A stretch of DNA of 64,000 nt from an uncultured Gammaproteobacteria bacterium (GTDB taxonomy: Bacteria; Pseudomonadota; Gammaproteobacteria; Enterobacterales; Psychrobiaceae): the NCBI GenBank assembly GCA_913060565.1, contig CAJXRU010000003.1, forward strand, positions 19,788 to 83,787. The letters are read 5' to 3'. Within the stretch, counting starts at the first letter, position 1, and the number at the start of each line of letters is the position of its first letter. Shown here one piece after another: positions 37,138 through 46,251 of this stretch. The position numbers were made by a program, and so were the translations under genes. The notes under the pieces were generated by a model. The model did no database searches, was not told the DNA's origin, and worked only from the letters and a program-made list of their open reading frames with translations.

Positions 37138-38016
37138 ATGGAATGGCAAGGTATCAGCGAATTTGTCGCTGTCGCACAAACACAAAGCTTCACCCAAGCA
37201 GCGCAAAAACTTAATGTGTCGACGGCTCACGTCTCAAGACATATCAATGCATTAGAATCTCGCCTCAATATTAAGCTTTTCTATCGCACCACGCGCAATG
37301 TGTCGCTGACTCAAGAAGGTGAGATTTTTTATCATCGGTGCCATCATATTCTTAACGAATTACAAGACGCACAGCTCGCCCTCACTAATCTACAAAGCAA
37401 GCCACAAGGTCACATCAAGCTAACGGCTCCCATTACCTTTGGTGAACAAATTATTTTACCATTGGTCAATGACTTCTCAGTCCGTTACCCCGATGTAACA
37501 GTGCAAGCTCATCTAACTAACAAACGCATCGACATTATTGAAGAAGGTTTTGATTTAGCTATTCGTATTGGCGCTTTAGAAGACTCCTCACTAATTGCCA
37601 CCAAATTATCGAGTCGTCAAAACTATCTTTGCGCTTCCCCTGCTTATATAAAGCAACATGGTCAACCTCAAACCATTAACGAATTACAACACCATAACTG
37701 TTTATTAGGCTCGCAGAATTATTGGCGCTTAAAAGACGGTAATAAAGTCAAACAAATTCAAGTAAAAGGTACTCATCAATATAACAATGGTTACGCATTG
37801 CTAGATGCCGTAAAAAAAGATTTAGGCATTGCTCAATTGCCGCAATATTATGTTGACCGCTATTTAGCGCAGAACGAATTGATAGTGGTGTTAGAAAACC
37901 ATCAAGAACCACAAGAGCATATTTGGGCAGTAAGACCCCATAATCGCCAGCTTTCACCGAAGATAAAATCGCTGATTGACTACCTGCAACAACAAATAAA
38001 TTCACCTGACAAATAG
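37138..38016 (+). CDS. LysR-family transcriptional regulator
   Basis: 292 residues. HTH at residues 16-40 (QSFTQAAQKLNVSTAHVSRHINALESRLNIKLFYRTTRNVSLTQEG), followed by the substrate-binding domain (PQGHIKLTAPITFGEQIILPLV, GFDLAIRIGALEDSSLIATKL). It diverges from frmA across about 107 bases and may control it. Sequence style is that of the AaeR/DmlR-like LysR group. Effector unknown. Confidence 0.9.
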   Translation: MEWQGISEFVAVAQTQSFTQAAQKLNVSTAHVSRHINALESRLNIKLFYRTTRNVSLTQEGEIFYHRCHHILNELQDAQLALTNLQSKPQGHIKLTAPITFGEQIILPLVNDFSVRYPDVTVQAHLTNKRIDIIEEGFDLAIRIGALEDSSLIATKLSSRQNYLCASPAYIKQHGQPQTINELQHHNCLLGSQNYWRLKDGNKVKQIQVKGTHQYNNGYALLDAVKKDLGIAQLPQYYVDRYLAQNELIVVLENHQEPQEHIWAVRPHNRQLSPKIKSLIDYLQQQINSPDK

Positions 38017-38164
38017 AAACCGAATCATTAATTGATTAAAGTCAAAGAATTTGCGCCACCACGCTCCATAAATTGATTTGAATCAAGTGTTTATTTTTAT
38101 ACGGGAGGATAATTCCCTCATCAGATAACACACTACAAATTCAAGAAAATTTCGGAGATAACTC

Positions 38165-38869
38165 ATGAAAAAAACATTAACTAATATTGCAATCGTAGCG
38201 GCACTAGCGGCAACTTCTTCAGTAGCAATGGCTAACAAAGCTGGTGACATGATCGCTCGTGTTGGCGCAGTTAACGTAACGCCATCAAGCGACAAAGCAA
38301 CTATCTATGCTGGTGGTAATAAAGTTGATTTAGGCGCAGGTGCTTTAACAGCTTCTGTAGAAAGCGAAACTCAACTTGGTCTTAACTTTGTTTACTTCGC
38401 AACAGACAAAATCGCCGTTGAATTATTAGCAGCAACACCTTTTTCTCATGATCTAAAAGTTCACAGTGGCAGCACTGAATTAGATCTTGGCAAAACAAAA
38501 CACTTACCGCCAACGTTAAGTGCTTTATACTACCTAAACGCGCCAAGCGATAAGTTCCAACCATATGTTGGTCTTGGCCTTAACTACACGGTATTTTTCG
38601 AAGAAGAGTTTGCACCTGGCGTAACAGGCGCTGGTTCAGTAGGCGGTCTAAACCTAACCGACTTAAAACTTAAAAACTCTTGGGGGCTAAGCGCACAAGT
38701 TGGTTTTGATTACCACTTAAACGAAAAATGGCTAGTAAATGCTTCAGCTCGTTACATTGACATCGATACTACCGCTACATTCAAAGCTATCGACGGTAGC
38801 GTACCGGGTAAAGTTGAAGTATCAATCGACCCTATGGTTTACATGGTATCTGTTGGATACAAGTTCTAA
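38165..38869 (+). CDS. ompW: OmpW-family outer-membrane protein
   Basis: 234 residues. Signal peptide (NIAIVAALAATSSVAMA). OmpW signatures: GDMIARVGAVNVTPSS, TQLGLNFVYFATDKIAVELLAATPFSHDL, HLPPTLSALYYLNAPSDKFQPYVGLGLNYTVFF and the C-terminal DPMVYMVSVGYKF ending in aromatic F. An eight-stranded barrel with a hydrophobic channel. Single gene with its own terminator. Confidence 0.93.
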   Translation: MKKTLTNIAIVAALAATSSVAMANKAGDMIARVGAVNVTPSSDKATIYAGGNKVDLGAGALTASVESETQLGLNFVYFATDKIAVELLAATPFSHDLKVHSGSTELDLGKTKHLPPTLSALYYLNAPSDKFQPYVGLGLNYTVFFEEEFAPGVTGAGSVGGLNLTDLKLKNSWGLSAQVGFDYHLNEKWLVNASARYIDIDTTATFKAIDGSVPGKVEVSIDPMVYMVSVGYKF

Positions 38870-38906
38870 TACGTCTGTATTACAACATAAATAAATGATT
38901 TGCTCA

Positions 38907-38933
38907 GGGCGCTTACTCATAGCGCCCTTTTTT
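38907..38933 (+). terminator. Rho-independent terminator of ompW
   Basis: GGGCGC/GCGCCC stem with a nine-base loop and six T. Confidence 0.9.
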
Positions 38934-39007
38934 GATCCCTTTCTTAACTAATTCTTATCTTAAATCAACCTTAATAAAAATAGATCTCATTAACACTTGA
39001 TTACATG

Positions 39008-39026
39008 AATGATAAGAATTATCATT
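39008..39026. promoter_or_regulatory. Fur box
   Basis: AATGATAA, GAA, TTATCATT: a 19-bp palindrome with 8-bp arms that closely matches the Fur consensus. It lies about 110 bases before the imelysin start, so iron limitation should derepress the operon. Confidence 0.8.
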
Positions 39027-39138
39027 TGCGCGTTTTTTATCATCTTTAATACCGACATGTCTTTAAAAATGTTAAGAGCATCTTTAAAGACATTTCTGGA
39101 AACATTAATTTTTAAGCAACATGAAAGGAATTGCTAAC

Positions 39139-40527
39139 ATGAATTTGAAAGATCTAACTAAAGTAAGTGCTGCCGTTGTTCTAGGCTTAAGCCTTGCCGC
39201 TTGTAGTGGCGACGACGGAAAAAATGGAACGAACGGTACCGATGGAACTAACGGTACAAATGGTACTGATGGCAAAACAACATTTGTTGCCCGTGCTGAC
39301 GTTATCAAAACCAATGCGAACATTGCTTACGCATCTTATTCAGATTCATTGATCACAGCGGTTGCTCTAAAAGAATCATTAGACACGTTAGTCGCTAACC
39401 CAACAGCTCAAAACTTTACCGATGCTAAACAAGCTTGGTTAGACGCTCGCGAACCGTACGGTCAAACTGAAGTTTATCGTTTCCGTGAGGGTCCAATCGA
39501 TTTTGAAAACGCTGATGGCACAACAGGCCCTGAAGGCGCGATCAATGCTTGGCCACTAGGTGAAGCATTAATCGATTACATCTCTACATCACCAGCAGTT
39601 AACGGTAACGCATTCCAAGAAGATGACAGCCGCGCAATTAGCAGCAACATCATTGCTGACACAACAACTTACCCAATCATCAATAAAGCGACCGTTACTG
39701 GTTTATTCGAAACCAATGAAGATGAGCGTAATGTAACAACGGGTTACCACGCGATTGAATTTTTATTATGGGGCCAAGACTTAAACGCTGATTTGGGGTC
39801 GTCACAAACAACTCGTGATGCCACTGCAGGTAACCGTCCACTCACCGACTTTAATACAACTGGTGGTTGTACTTCAGGTACTGGTAATGCAATGGCAGAT
39901 AACATCTGTGAACGTCGTGGCCAATACCTACAAGTTGCCGCTGATATCTTGATTGAAGACTTAACAACTGTTGTTAAAGCATGGGAACCAGCAACTGGTG
40001 AACATTACAAAACGTTTGTTGCCGGTGGCGATGCATCGTTAGCACTTATCTTAGAAGGCATGGGCCGTTTAAGCTACGGTGAACTAGCAGGTGAGCGTAT
40101 TAATGTTGCTCTAATTAACAACTCTCAAGAAGACGAGCACTCTTGTTTCTCAGATAACACACACCGTGATATCTACCTAAATGCAAAAGGCGTACAAAAC
40201 AGCTTCAACGCTTCTTATACACGTGTAAACGGTGAAGAAATTAGCGGCGCTTCTATCTACGATCTACTACTGACAGAAGGTCATCCTGAACTTGCTAACC
40301 AACTTCGCGGTTCTCTAGAAGCAACAATGGCTGCAGCCTCTGTTATCGATACTAAAGCGAAAACAGGTATGCCATTTGATTTACTTATTCAATCAGGTAT
40401 CGATCAAGAAAACGTAATTGCGGTAATCAAAGCATTAGTCGCTCAAACTGATGACATCGAAGAAGCTATCAAAGCACTTAATGTTACAACTAATGATTTA
40501 CGTCAAGATACTGAAGAAAAGATCTAA
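39139..40527 (+). CDS. Imelysin-family iron-regulated lipoprotein
   Basis: 462 residues from Met at 39139, preceded by AAAGGAA; an ATG at 39121 lies just before that site and is unlikely to be used. Lipobox LSLAAC, then a collagen-like linker of G-x-x repeats (GTNGTDGTNGTNGTDG). The imelysin domain carries the GxHxxE motif as GYHAIEFLLWG and the family stretch AWLDAREPYGQTEVYRF. Imelysins (IrpA, related to EfeO M75) are envelope proteins in iron uptake. First gene of the iron cluster, under the Fur box, and followed by a terminator. Confidence 0.88.
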   Translation: MNLKDLTKVSAAVVLGLSLAACSGDDGKNGTNGTDGTNGTNGTDGKTTFVARADVIKTNANIAYASYSDSLITAVALKESLDTLVANPTAQNFTDAKQAWLDAREPYGQTEVYRFREGPIDFENADGTTGPEGAINAWPLGEALIDYISTSPAVNGNAFQEDDSRAISSNIIADTTTYPIINKATVTGLFETNEDERNVTTGYHAIEFLLWGQDLNADLGSSQTTRDATAGNRPLTDFNTTGGCTSGTGNAMADNICERRGQYLQVAADILIEDLTTVVKAWEPATGEHYKTFVAGGDASLALILEGMGRLSYGELAGERINVALINNSQEDEHSCFSDNTHRDIYLNAKGVQNSFNASYTRVNGEEISGASIYDLLLTEGHPELANQLRGSLEATMAAASVIDTKAKTGMPFDLLIQSGIDQENVIAVIKALVAQTDDIEEAIKALNVTTNDLRQDTEEKI

Positions 40528-40589
40528 CGACAACGCTAACCATTATCGTTACCATACGCAGTATTGATTAGCGATGTAGTTGGTCTAAC

Positions 40590-40615
40590 AAAGGGTTCAC
40601 ATTGTGAACCCTTTT
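40590..40615 (+). terminator. Terminator after the first imelysin gene
   Basis: AAAGGGTTCACA/TGTGAACCCTTT, a long perfect stem ending in T. It separates this gene from the five genes that follow. Confidence 0.8.
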
Positions 40616-40853
40616 GTCGTATCTATTCACGGATGAAGTGTAAGGTTTTACTTTTAGATTCATTACCTTATTAACAACATAAAAATACTAGAGACAATTT
40701 TGTCACAATCAATCATTTAAACTAATAAGAATCACAAGCAATTGCAGTGTTATTTTAATTACTTAGGTAGCCAAATAACTGCGTGATCAGAAAACTTTGA
40801 ATAACCATGAGCGCGCTCGTTAAAGAAAGCTTGCTCAATGTAGGAATGTAGCA
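40616..40853. other. Leader of the second iron transcript
   Basis: 238 bases between the terminator and the first di-haem gene. They should hold a second promoter. A weak Fur-like stretch (TAATAAGAATCAC, near 40725) is present but too degenerate to call. Nothing else is evident. Confidence 0.35.
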
Positions 40854-42530
40854 ATGAACAAACTGAGTACTATCACAGCCTCAATCACCTTAGCTCTAGC
40901 ATTATCAGCCTGTGGTGGCGGAGGGAGCTCCTCTACTCCAGCTCCCACGCCTACGCCAGTTCCTACTCCTACACCGACTCCGGTACCGACTGTAGATCAC
41001 AGTGGTTTAACGCCATTATCTAGTGACACGCCAGCCGTTGGAGAACACCTAACCGGTGGCCAAATCACGACTACAGTGCATACACATGATGCTTTTAGCC
41101 AGCGCCCAGCTCCGGTAAAACAAGACTTTCAATCTGATGGATTCTTTACCTCAGGTGATCATTTATTTAGAACTCCCCATCAAGGTCGCGGCCCTGTCAT
41201 TAATGCAGGAAGCTGCCAAGGCTGTCATATCAACGACGGCAAAGGCGTCGTGCCAGCATCTCCAGATGAAGCCATGAAGAGCATGTTTTTAAAAATTAGC
41301 GATGCCCAAGGTAATCCAGATCCTATTTATGGCGATCAAATTCAAACCTTTGCGCTTCAAGAAGAAAATAATGATGACGGCGCATTAGTGCTATCTCAAC
41401 ATGATGGTTCACTCAACGGCGACAAACTCTTTGGCGAAGCTTATGCATTTGTTGAATACGAGACAGTCACTGGCCAATATAGCGATGGCACCAGCTACGA
41501 ATTACGCAAACCAATCTACAAAGTAAAAGACTTAAGTTACGGTGACTTTAACGACACTGTTGCATTCTCAGCGCGTGTATCACCTGCCGTTTTTGGCTCA
41601 GGTTTATTAGAAGGTATTCCTAGCGAGAACCTCATTGCTTTAGCCGATCCTGATGATAGTAACAACGACGGTATTTCAGGCCGTGCTCATATGGTTACTA
41701 ACGTAATGACAGGCGACAAAGAAGTGGGTCGTTTTGCCTATAAAGCGCAAAATCCACATGTTTTGCAACAAGCATCTGGCGCTTACCGTGGCGACATGGG
41801 AGTAACTAACTCATTATTTATTGGCGAGCCTTGTACTGATAAACAAATAGCCTGTGTTACAGCAGCAGAACGAGAACAAACACAAGGTGATACTCCCGAT
41901 ATTGCTGATCGCCAACTGGCATTTGTTGAATTCTATAACAAGGTATTAGGCGTGCCTGTACGCCGTGGCTACGACTCAACTACCGAGATCTGGGATGACA
42001 ATATCGTTGCAGGCCGTAAATTATTCTTTGATACAGGTTGTGTCGATTGCCACACGCCGCGTCACGTTACAGGTGACGTCGTCGACAGCCGCCTTGGCGG
42101 TATAGCACTAACAGAATTGCTACCTGAACCAAATAAAGTTGATTACCTATCAGAACAAACTTTTTACCCATACACCGACCTTTTACTGCATGACATGGGC
42201 GGCAGTTGTAAAGTTACCCGTGAACTTGAAGACGGCGCTAGCTGTGACGGCGGCGCAATGTGCTATTACGTGCAACGTTGTGATGGATTAGCCGATGACA
42301 TGCCGATGGGCGAAGCGAGCGGTAGTGAATGGAAAACCCCTGCACTTTGGGGCACAGGTCTAGTACAAACCGTTAATGAAAATGCCACCTTCTTACACGA
42401 CGGCCGTGCACGCAATCACGCCGAGGCTATTTTATGGCATGGCGGTGAAGGCGAAGCCGCTAAAACTAAATTTACTCAATTATCTCAAGGTGAACGTGAA
42501 CAACTACTTGCGTTCTTAGGCTCACTCTAA
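40854..42530 (+). CDS. Di-haem oxidoreductase-like c-type cytochrome lipoprotein
   Basis: 558 residues. Lipobox LALSAC followed by a proline-threonine linker (PTPVPTPTPTPVP). Two haem sites, CQGCH near residue 123 and CVDCH near residue 400. The layout is that of the di-haem oxidoreductase (DUF1111) family related to MauG/CcpA peroxidases, with the C-terminal WKTPALWGTGLVQTVNENATFLHDGRARNHAEAILWHGGE block. In imelysin clusters such proteins are thought to handle iron oxidation state in the periplasm. Stop and the next start overlap by one base (TAATG). Confidence 0.87.
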   Translation: MNKLSTITASITLALALSACGGGGSSSTPAPTPTPVPTPTPTPVPTVDHSGLTPLSSDTPAVGEHLTGGQITTTVHTHDAFSQRPAPVKQDFQSDGFFTSGDHLFRTPHQGRGPVINAGSCQGCHINDGKGVVPASPDEAMKSMFLKISDAQGNPDPIYGDQIQTFALQEENNDDGALVLSQHDGSLNGDKLFGEAYAFVEYETVTGQYSDGTSYELRKPIYKVKDLSYGDFNDTVAFSARVSPAVFGSGLLEGIPSENLIALADPDDSNNDGISGRAHMVTNVMTGDKEVGRFAYKAQNPHVLQQASGAYRGDMGVTNSLFIGEPCTDKQIACVTAAEREQTQGDTPDIADRQLAFVEFYNKVLGVPVRRGYDSTTEIWDDNIVAGRKLFFDTGCVDCHTPRHVTGDVVDSRLGGIALTELLPEPNKVDYLSEQTFYPYTDLLLHDMGGSCKVTRELEDGASCDGGAMCYYVQRCDGLADDMPMGEASGSEWKTPALWGTGLVQTVNENATFLHDGRARNHAEAILWHGGEGEAAKTKFTQLSQGEREQLLAFLGSL

Positions 42531-43960
42531 TGAGTAAAAAAGCATTAATGCTAATTGCAGTATTCATTGGCGTGGTTGCTATAACCGCCTTTGAATACCA
42601 GCGTAGCAAAGTTCCTGCTTTTGATATCAGTGAATTACAACCCGGTGGTGAGATGACGGTGGAACGATTGTCTCACAATACCTTTGTTGCTATTGGCGGC
42701 AATGTTGACCGCATGAAAGAACTTGAATTTTGGAGCGGTTTTTCATTCTTTCGAGACCCTTGGGTTGTTGCACCAGCGAGTACCACTGGTCGCGACGGCG
42801 TTGGACCACTGTTTAATACCCGTTCGTGCATTACCTGTCATCACGACGGCGGTCGCGGCCCTATGTCACCAGTTGGCCTACACAAACCATCATCATTACT
42901 GATCCGCATTGGTAGCACGGTTGACGGTGTTAATGCTGTTGATCCTAACTATGGTGGCCAAATTCAGCCACGTTCTATCACCTTGCTTAACAAATCAGTG
43001 ACAGAGCAGCCACAAGGTGAAGCGATGCTGGATTTACAATATCAAACCATCAAAGGCCAATATGCCGATGGTTCAAGCTATGAGCTAATTAAACCAAGTT
43101 ACACTCTGAGTCATTTTAGCCATGGCCCACTTGCTAAAGATCTCGGTCTATCGCCGCGTTATGCGCCAAGCATTTACGGCATGGGATTACTCGACGCAAT
43201 TAGCGATGCCGATTTACTTGCCCAAGAAGATATCGACGACAAAAATAACGACGGCATATCTGCGCGCTATAACCGTGTGCTCGATCGCATTACAAACGAG
43301 CCTAAAGCCATTGGACGATTTGGTTTTAAAGCGCTACATCCATCGCTCGACCAACAAGTTGCCGCCGCCTTTGTTGGTGATATTGGTATCACTAATCCAA
43401 TTTTTCCTGACGAAAACTGCACCGAAATTCAGGTTGGTTGTAAACAAGTGGCCAAAATTGGTCATCCAACAGACCTTGAAGCACCAGAGCGCGTGATGCG
43501 CCGCGTTAACGACTTTAGTGCCTATATTGGTGTTCAACCTGCTCGCGACCTAACCGACAAAAACGTCCAACAAGGCCGCGGATTATTTTACCAAGCAGGC
43601 TGTAGCGACTGCCATACGCCAAGCTACACCACCGATAAAAACTATCGCTTAACCGAACTAGCAGGCCAAAAAATTTGGCCATACACCGACCTTGCGCTCC
43701 ACGACATGGGCGAAGGACTAAGTGACGGCATAACAGAATTTGATGCCAATGGCCGTGAATGGCGCACGCCACCGCTGTGGGGTATCGGCATGCAAAAAGA
43801 ACTTTCAGCCACAGCGCGCTTTCTCCATGACGGCCGAGCGCGCTCAATCGAAGAAGCCATTTTATGGCACGGCGGTGAAGCAACAGCTTCACAGCAACAA
43901 TTTATTCAAATGAGTAACGCACAGCGAGATTCTTTGCTGAGCTTTATCAACGCAATTTAG
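42530..43960 (+). CDS. Second di-haem oxidoreductase-like c-type cytochrome
   Basis: 476 residues. Membrane-anchoring N-terminal helix (ALMLIAVFIGVVAITAF) instead of a lipobox. Haem motifs CITCH near residue 101 and CSDCH near 360, and the same family block WRTPPLWGIGMQKELSATARFLHDGRARSIEEAILWHGGE. A paralogue of the preceding protein, probably from tandem duplication, but the membrane anchor differs. Coupled by one-base overlap upstream; the next gene follows in 10 bases. Confidence 0.87.
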   Translation: MSKKALMLIAVFIGVVAITAFEYQRSKVPAFDISELQPGGEMTVERLSHNTFVAIGGNVDRMKELEFWSGFSFFRDPWVVAPASTTGRDGVGPLFNTRSCITCHHDGGRGPMSPVGLHKPSSLLIRIGSTVDGVNAVDPNYGGQIQPRSITLLNKSVTEQPQGEAMLDLQYQTIKGQYADGSSYELIKPSYTLSHFSHGPLAKDLGLSPRYAPSIYGMGLLDAISDADLLAQEDIDDKNNDGISARYNRVLDRITNEPKAIGRFGFKALHPSLDQQVAAAFVGDIGITNPIFPDENCTEIQVGCKQVAKIGHPTDLEAPERVMRRVNDFSAYIGVQPARDLTDKNVQQGRGLFYQAGCSDCHTPSYTTDKNYRLTELAGQKIWPYTDLALHDMGEGLSDGITEFDANGREWRTPPLWGIGMQKELSATARFLHDGRARSIEEAILWHGGEATASQQQFIQMSNAQRDSLLSFINAI

Positions 43961-43970
43961 GAACGACAGC

Positions 43971-45134
43971 ATGAAAAACTTACGCATTATTAGTACCTCA
44001 ATCGCCCTTGCCTTAACACTTGCGGCGTGTGGTGGCGGTGGTTCTAGTAGCACACCCACTCCGACACCGACTCCAACGCCGACTCCAACGCCAACACCTA
44101 CTGGTACGATCGACGATCAATATGCGAGTTACTTAAGCGATCTTACCCAGAATCACATATTGCCGGGCTATGAAGCATTTCAAACCGAAAGTGCAAAGTT
44201 TGTCCTTGCAACTAGCGCATTTTGTATTCTCAGTAACACAACAGAAACCGACTTAGACTTGGTGAGAGCGTCATGGCTCGAAACAAACCTAAGCTGGCAA
44301 AATATTCAGTGGGTTAAAGTAGGTCCTGTTGTTGATAATTTCACCTCATTTAGAATTCAAAACTGGCCAGACAGCAACAATGCCGTAGAACGGGGTGTTG
44401 CCGAATTACTAGAAACTTCTGAAGAAGTCACACTCGACATCGTTGCGAAAAAACAAACTGGTGCCCAAGGTATACCAGCGGCTGAAATGTTGCTCTACCC
44501 AGAAAGCAGTGACGATAATCTGCTAACAGCTAGTAATAAGGCCAAGCGCTGTGAAACCCTAATTGCGATTAGTGCCAACATCGCTCAAATGGCCAATGAC
44601 GTTTACACCAAGTGGTCACCAGCGGGTGGTAATTATGTAAAAAATGTAACTGATGGTACGGGTGAATTCACGGGTCAAAAAGACGCGGTAGAAGAGCTAG
44701 TAACCAACTGGTTAGAGCAAGTTGAACGTGTTAAAGATGAAAAAATCTTAAAACCAGTTGGCACAGCTAAGCCAGGTTTACCAAACATCACAGAACATGC
44801 ATTAAGTGACAAATCTCTTAACAGTATTAAAGTTAACTTAGACACATTCGAAGCCATTTACACAGCGGGTCAAGGCCATGGCTTCGATAACATCCTAACT
44901 GATTTTCTAGATCAACAAGCTACAGCAACATCAATGAAAGACAAAATTGATGCGGCACAAACGGCTATTGCAGCGTTAGAAGGTTCATACAAGGACGCAC
45001 TGAACGATGACACTAAACGCGCAGCGCTAGAAGACACCATTGCTAAAATTCGTGATATTCGTGACACACTAACAGGTGAATTTGTACAAATGCTAGACTT
45101 GAGCATTGGCTTTAATTCAAACGACGGTGACTAA
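43971..45134 (+). CDS. Second imelysin-family lipoprotein
   Basis: 387 residues. Lipobox LTLAAC, then a pure proline-threonine repeat linker (residues 28-44). The imelysin fold is visible: ASWLETNLSWQNIQWVKVGPV, and GIPAAEMLLYP in place of the GxHxxE motif, so the histidine is missing as is usual for the IrpA-like second member. C-terminal helices are rich in K, D and E. The next start shares one base of the stop (TAATG), so it is translated together with the DUF1513 gene. Confidence 0.82.
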   Translation: MKNLRIISTSIALALTLAACGGGGSSSTPTPTPTPTPTPTPTPTGTIDDQYASYLSDLTQNHILPGYEAFQTESAKFVLATSAFCILSNTTETDLDLVRASWLETNLSWQNIQWVKVGPVVDNFTSFRIQNWPDSNNAVERGVAELLETSEEVTLDIVAKKQTGAQGIPAAEMLLYPESSDDNLLTASNKAKRCETLIAISANIAQMANDVYTKWSPAGGNYVKNVTDGTGEFTGQKDAVEELVTNWLEQVERVKDEKILKPVGTAKPGLPNITEHALSDKSLNSIKVNLDTFEAIYTAGQGHGFDNILTDFLDQQATATSMKDKIDAAQTAIAALEGSYKDALNDDTKRAALEDTIAKIRDIRDTLTGEFVQMLDLSIGFNSNDGD

Positions 45135-46231
45135 TGCTTAATCGTCGTCAGTTTCTATTAGGCGCTAGCGGTGCAGTGGCGTTAGCCAGTTTGCCGCTAG
45201 TGTTTAATGGTCAATCACAGCAATGGCTAGTGAGCGCATTTTCCAAAGGACAAAAAGGTAATGGTCAACAACACTTTGCAGGTGCGTTTGATCAAAACGG
45301 ACAGCTGATTAATGCTGTGCCTTTACCTGCGCGCGGTCATGGCAGTGCGGCTCACCCGACAAAACCCGGGCATGCCATTATGTTTGCCCGTCGCCCCGGC
45401 ACATTCTTGCTTGAAGTTGATTTCAGCAGCGGCGCTATAACGCAACACATTACGGCATCCCAAGGACACCACTTCTTTGGTCACGGTGTGTTTAGTCAAG
45501 ACGGCAAGCAGCTGTTTTCTATTGAAAACAACTTTGAACAAGGTCGCGGTGAAGTAGTAGTTCGCGACAGCAACAACTATCAAATTATTGACCGCTATGA
45601 CTGCGGCGGCGTTGGGCCTCACGAATGTCGTTTAATGCCCGATGGCAATACCTTAGTCATCGCCAACGGCGGCATTAAAACACACCCGAATTGGCCGCGT
45701 AAAAAACTTAACGTAGACACCATGTCACCCGCCCTCACCTACCTTGATTTATCATCAGGTCAGGTTATTGATGAGTTCAAACTCGACAACTACCAGCTAA
45801 GTATTCGTCATTTAGACGTTAGCGCACAGGGAAAAGTCGTTGCAGGGCTGCAATATCAAGGACCTAAAAGTGATAACGTGCCATTGGCTATTAGTCATCA
45901 CGGACAAGCGCAATTATCGTTTCTCAAAGCTGACGATGTTGTGTGGCGCTCACTTAATCAATACACCGCTAGCGTTTGTATCGATAATGAGCAGCAGCAA
46001 GTTGCCATTAGCTGTCCACGCGGCGATCTCATTACCTTATGGGATCTCAACAGCGATCAATTTATTCGAACTATTAAAATGCGAGACGTTGCAGGACTAA
46101 GCCTAGCCAATCAGCAAGTCATCGCTACTAATGGTAAAGGACAAGTACTTAATGTGCGCGACAGCCAACGCCAATTTACTCATTTAAACGATATTCGTTG
46201 GGACAACCACCTAACGACTATTCAATCCTAA
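45134..46231 (+). CDS. Tat-exported DUF1513 protein
   Basis: 365 residues. The N terminus is a twin-arginine signal (NRRQFLLGASGAVALASLPLVF), so the folded protein is exported. The body has beta-propeller-like repeats (QQHFAGAFDQNGQLI, GHGSAAHPTKPGHAIMFARRPGTFLLEVDF, GVGPHECRLMPDGNTLVIANGGIKTHPN), typical of DUF1513. This family is consistently encoded with imelysins and di-haem proteins; molecular function is unknown. Confidence 0.85.
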   Translation: MLNRRQFLLGASGAVALASLPLVFNGQSQQWLVSAFSKGQKGNGQQHFAGAFDQNGQLINAVPLPARGHGSAAHPTKPGHAIMFARRPGTFLLEVDFSSGAITQHITASQGHHFFGHGVFSQDGKQLFSIENNFEQGRGEVVVRDSNNYQIIDRYDCGGVGPHECRLMPDGNTLVIANGGIKTHPNWPRKKLNVDTMSPALTYLDLSSGQVIDEFKLDNYQLSIRHLDVSAQGKVVAGLQYQGPKSDNVPLAISHHGQAQLSFLKADDVVWRSLNQYTASVCIDNEQQQVAISCPRGDLITLWDLNSDQFIRTIKMRDVAGLSLANQQVIATNGKGQVLNVRDSQRQFTHLNDIRWDNHLTTIQS

Positions 46232-46251
46232 TTCCAGCGGAATAATACGCA

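Noticed and set aside
40718..40740. Second Fur-box candidate before the first di-haem gene
   Set aside because: Too many mismatches in both half-sites to call; the clear Fur site is at 39008.
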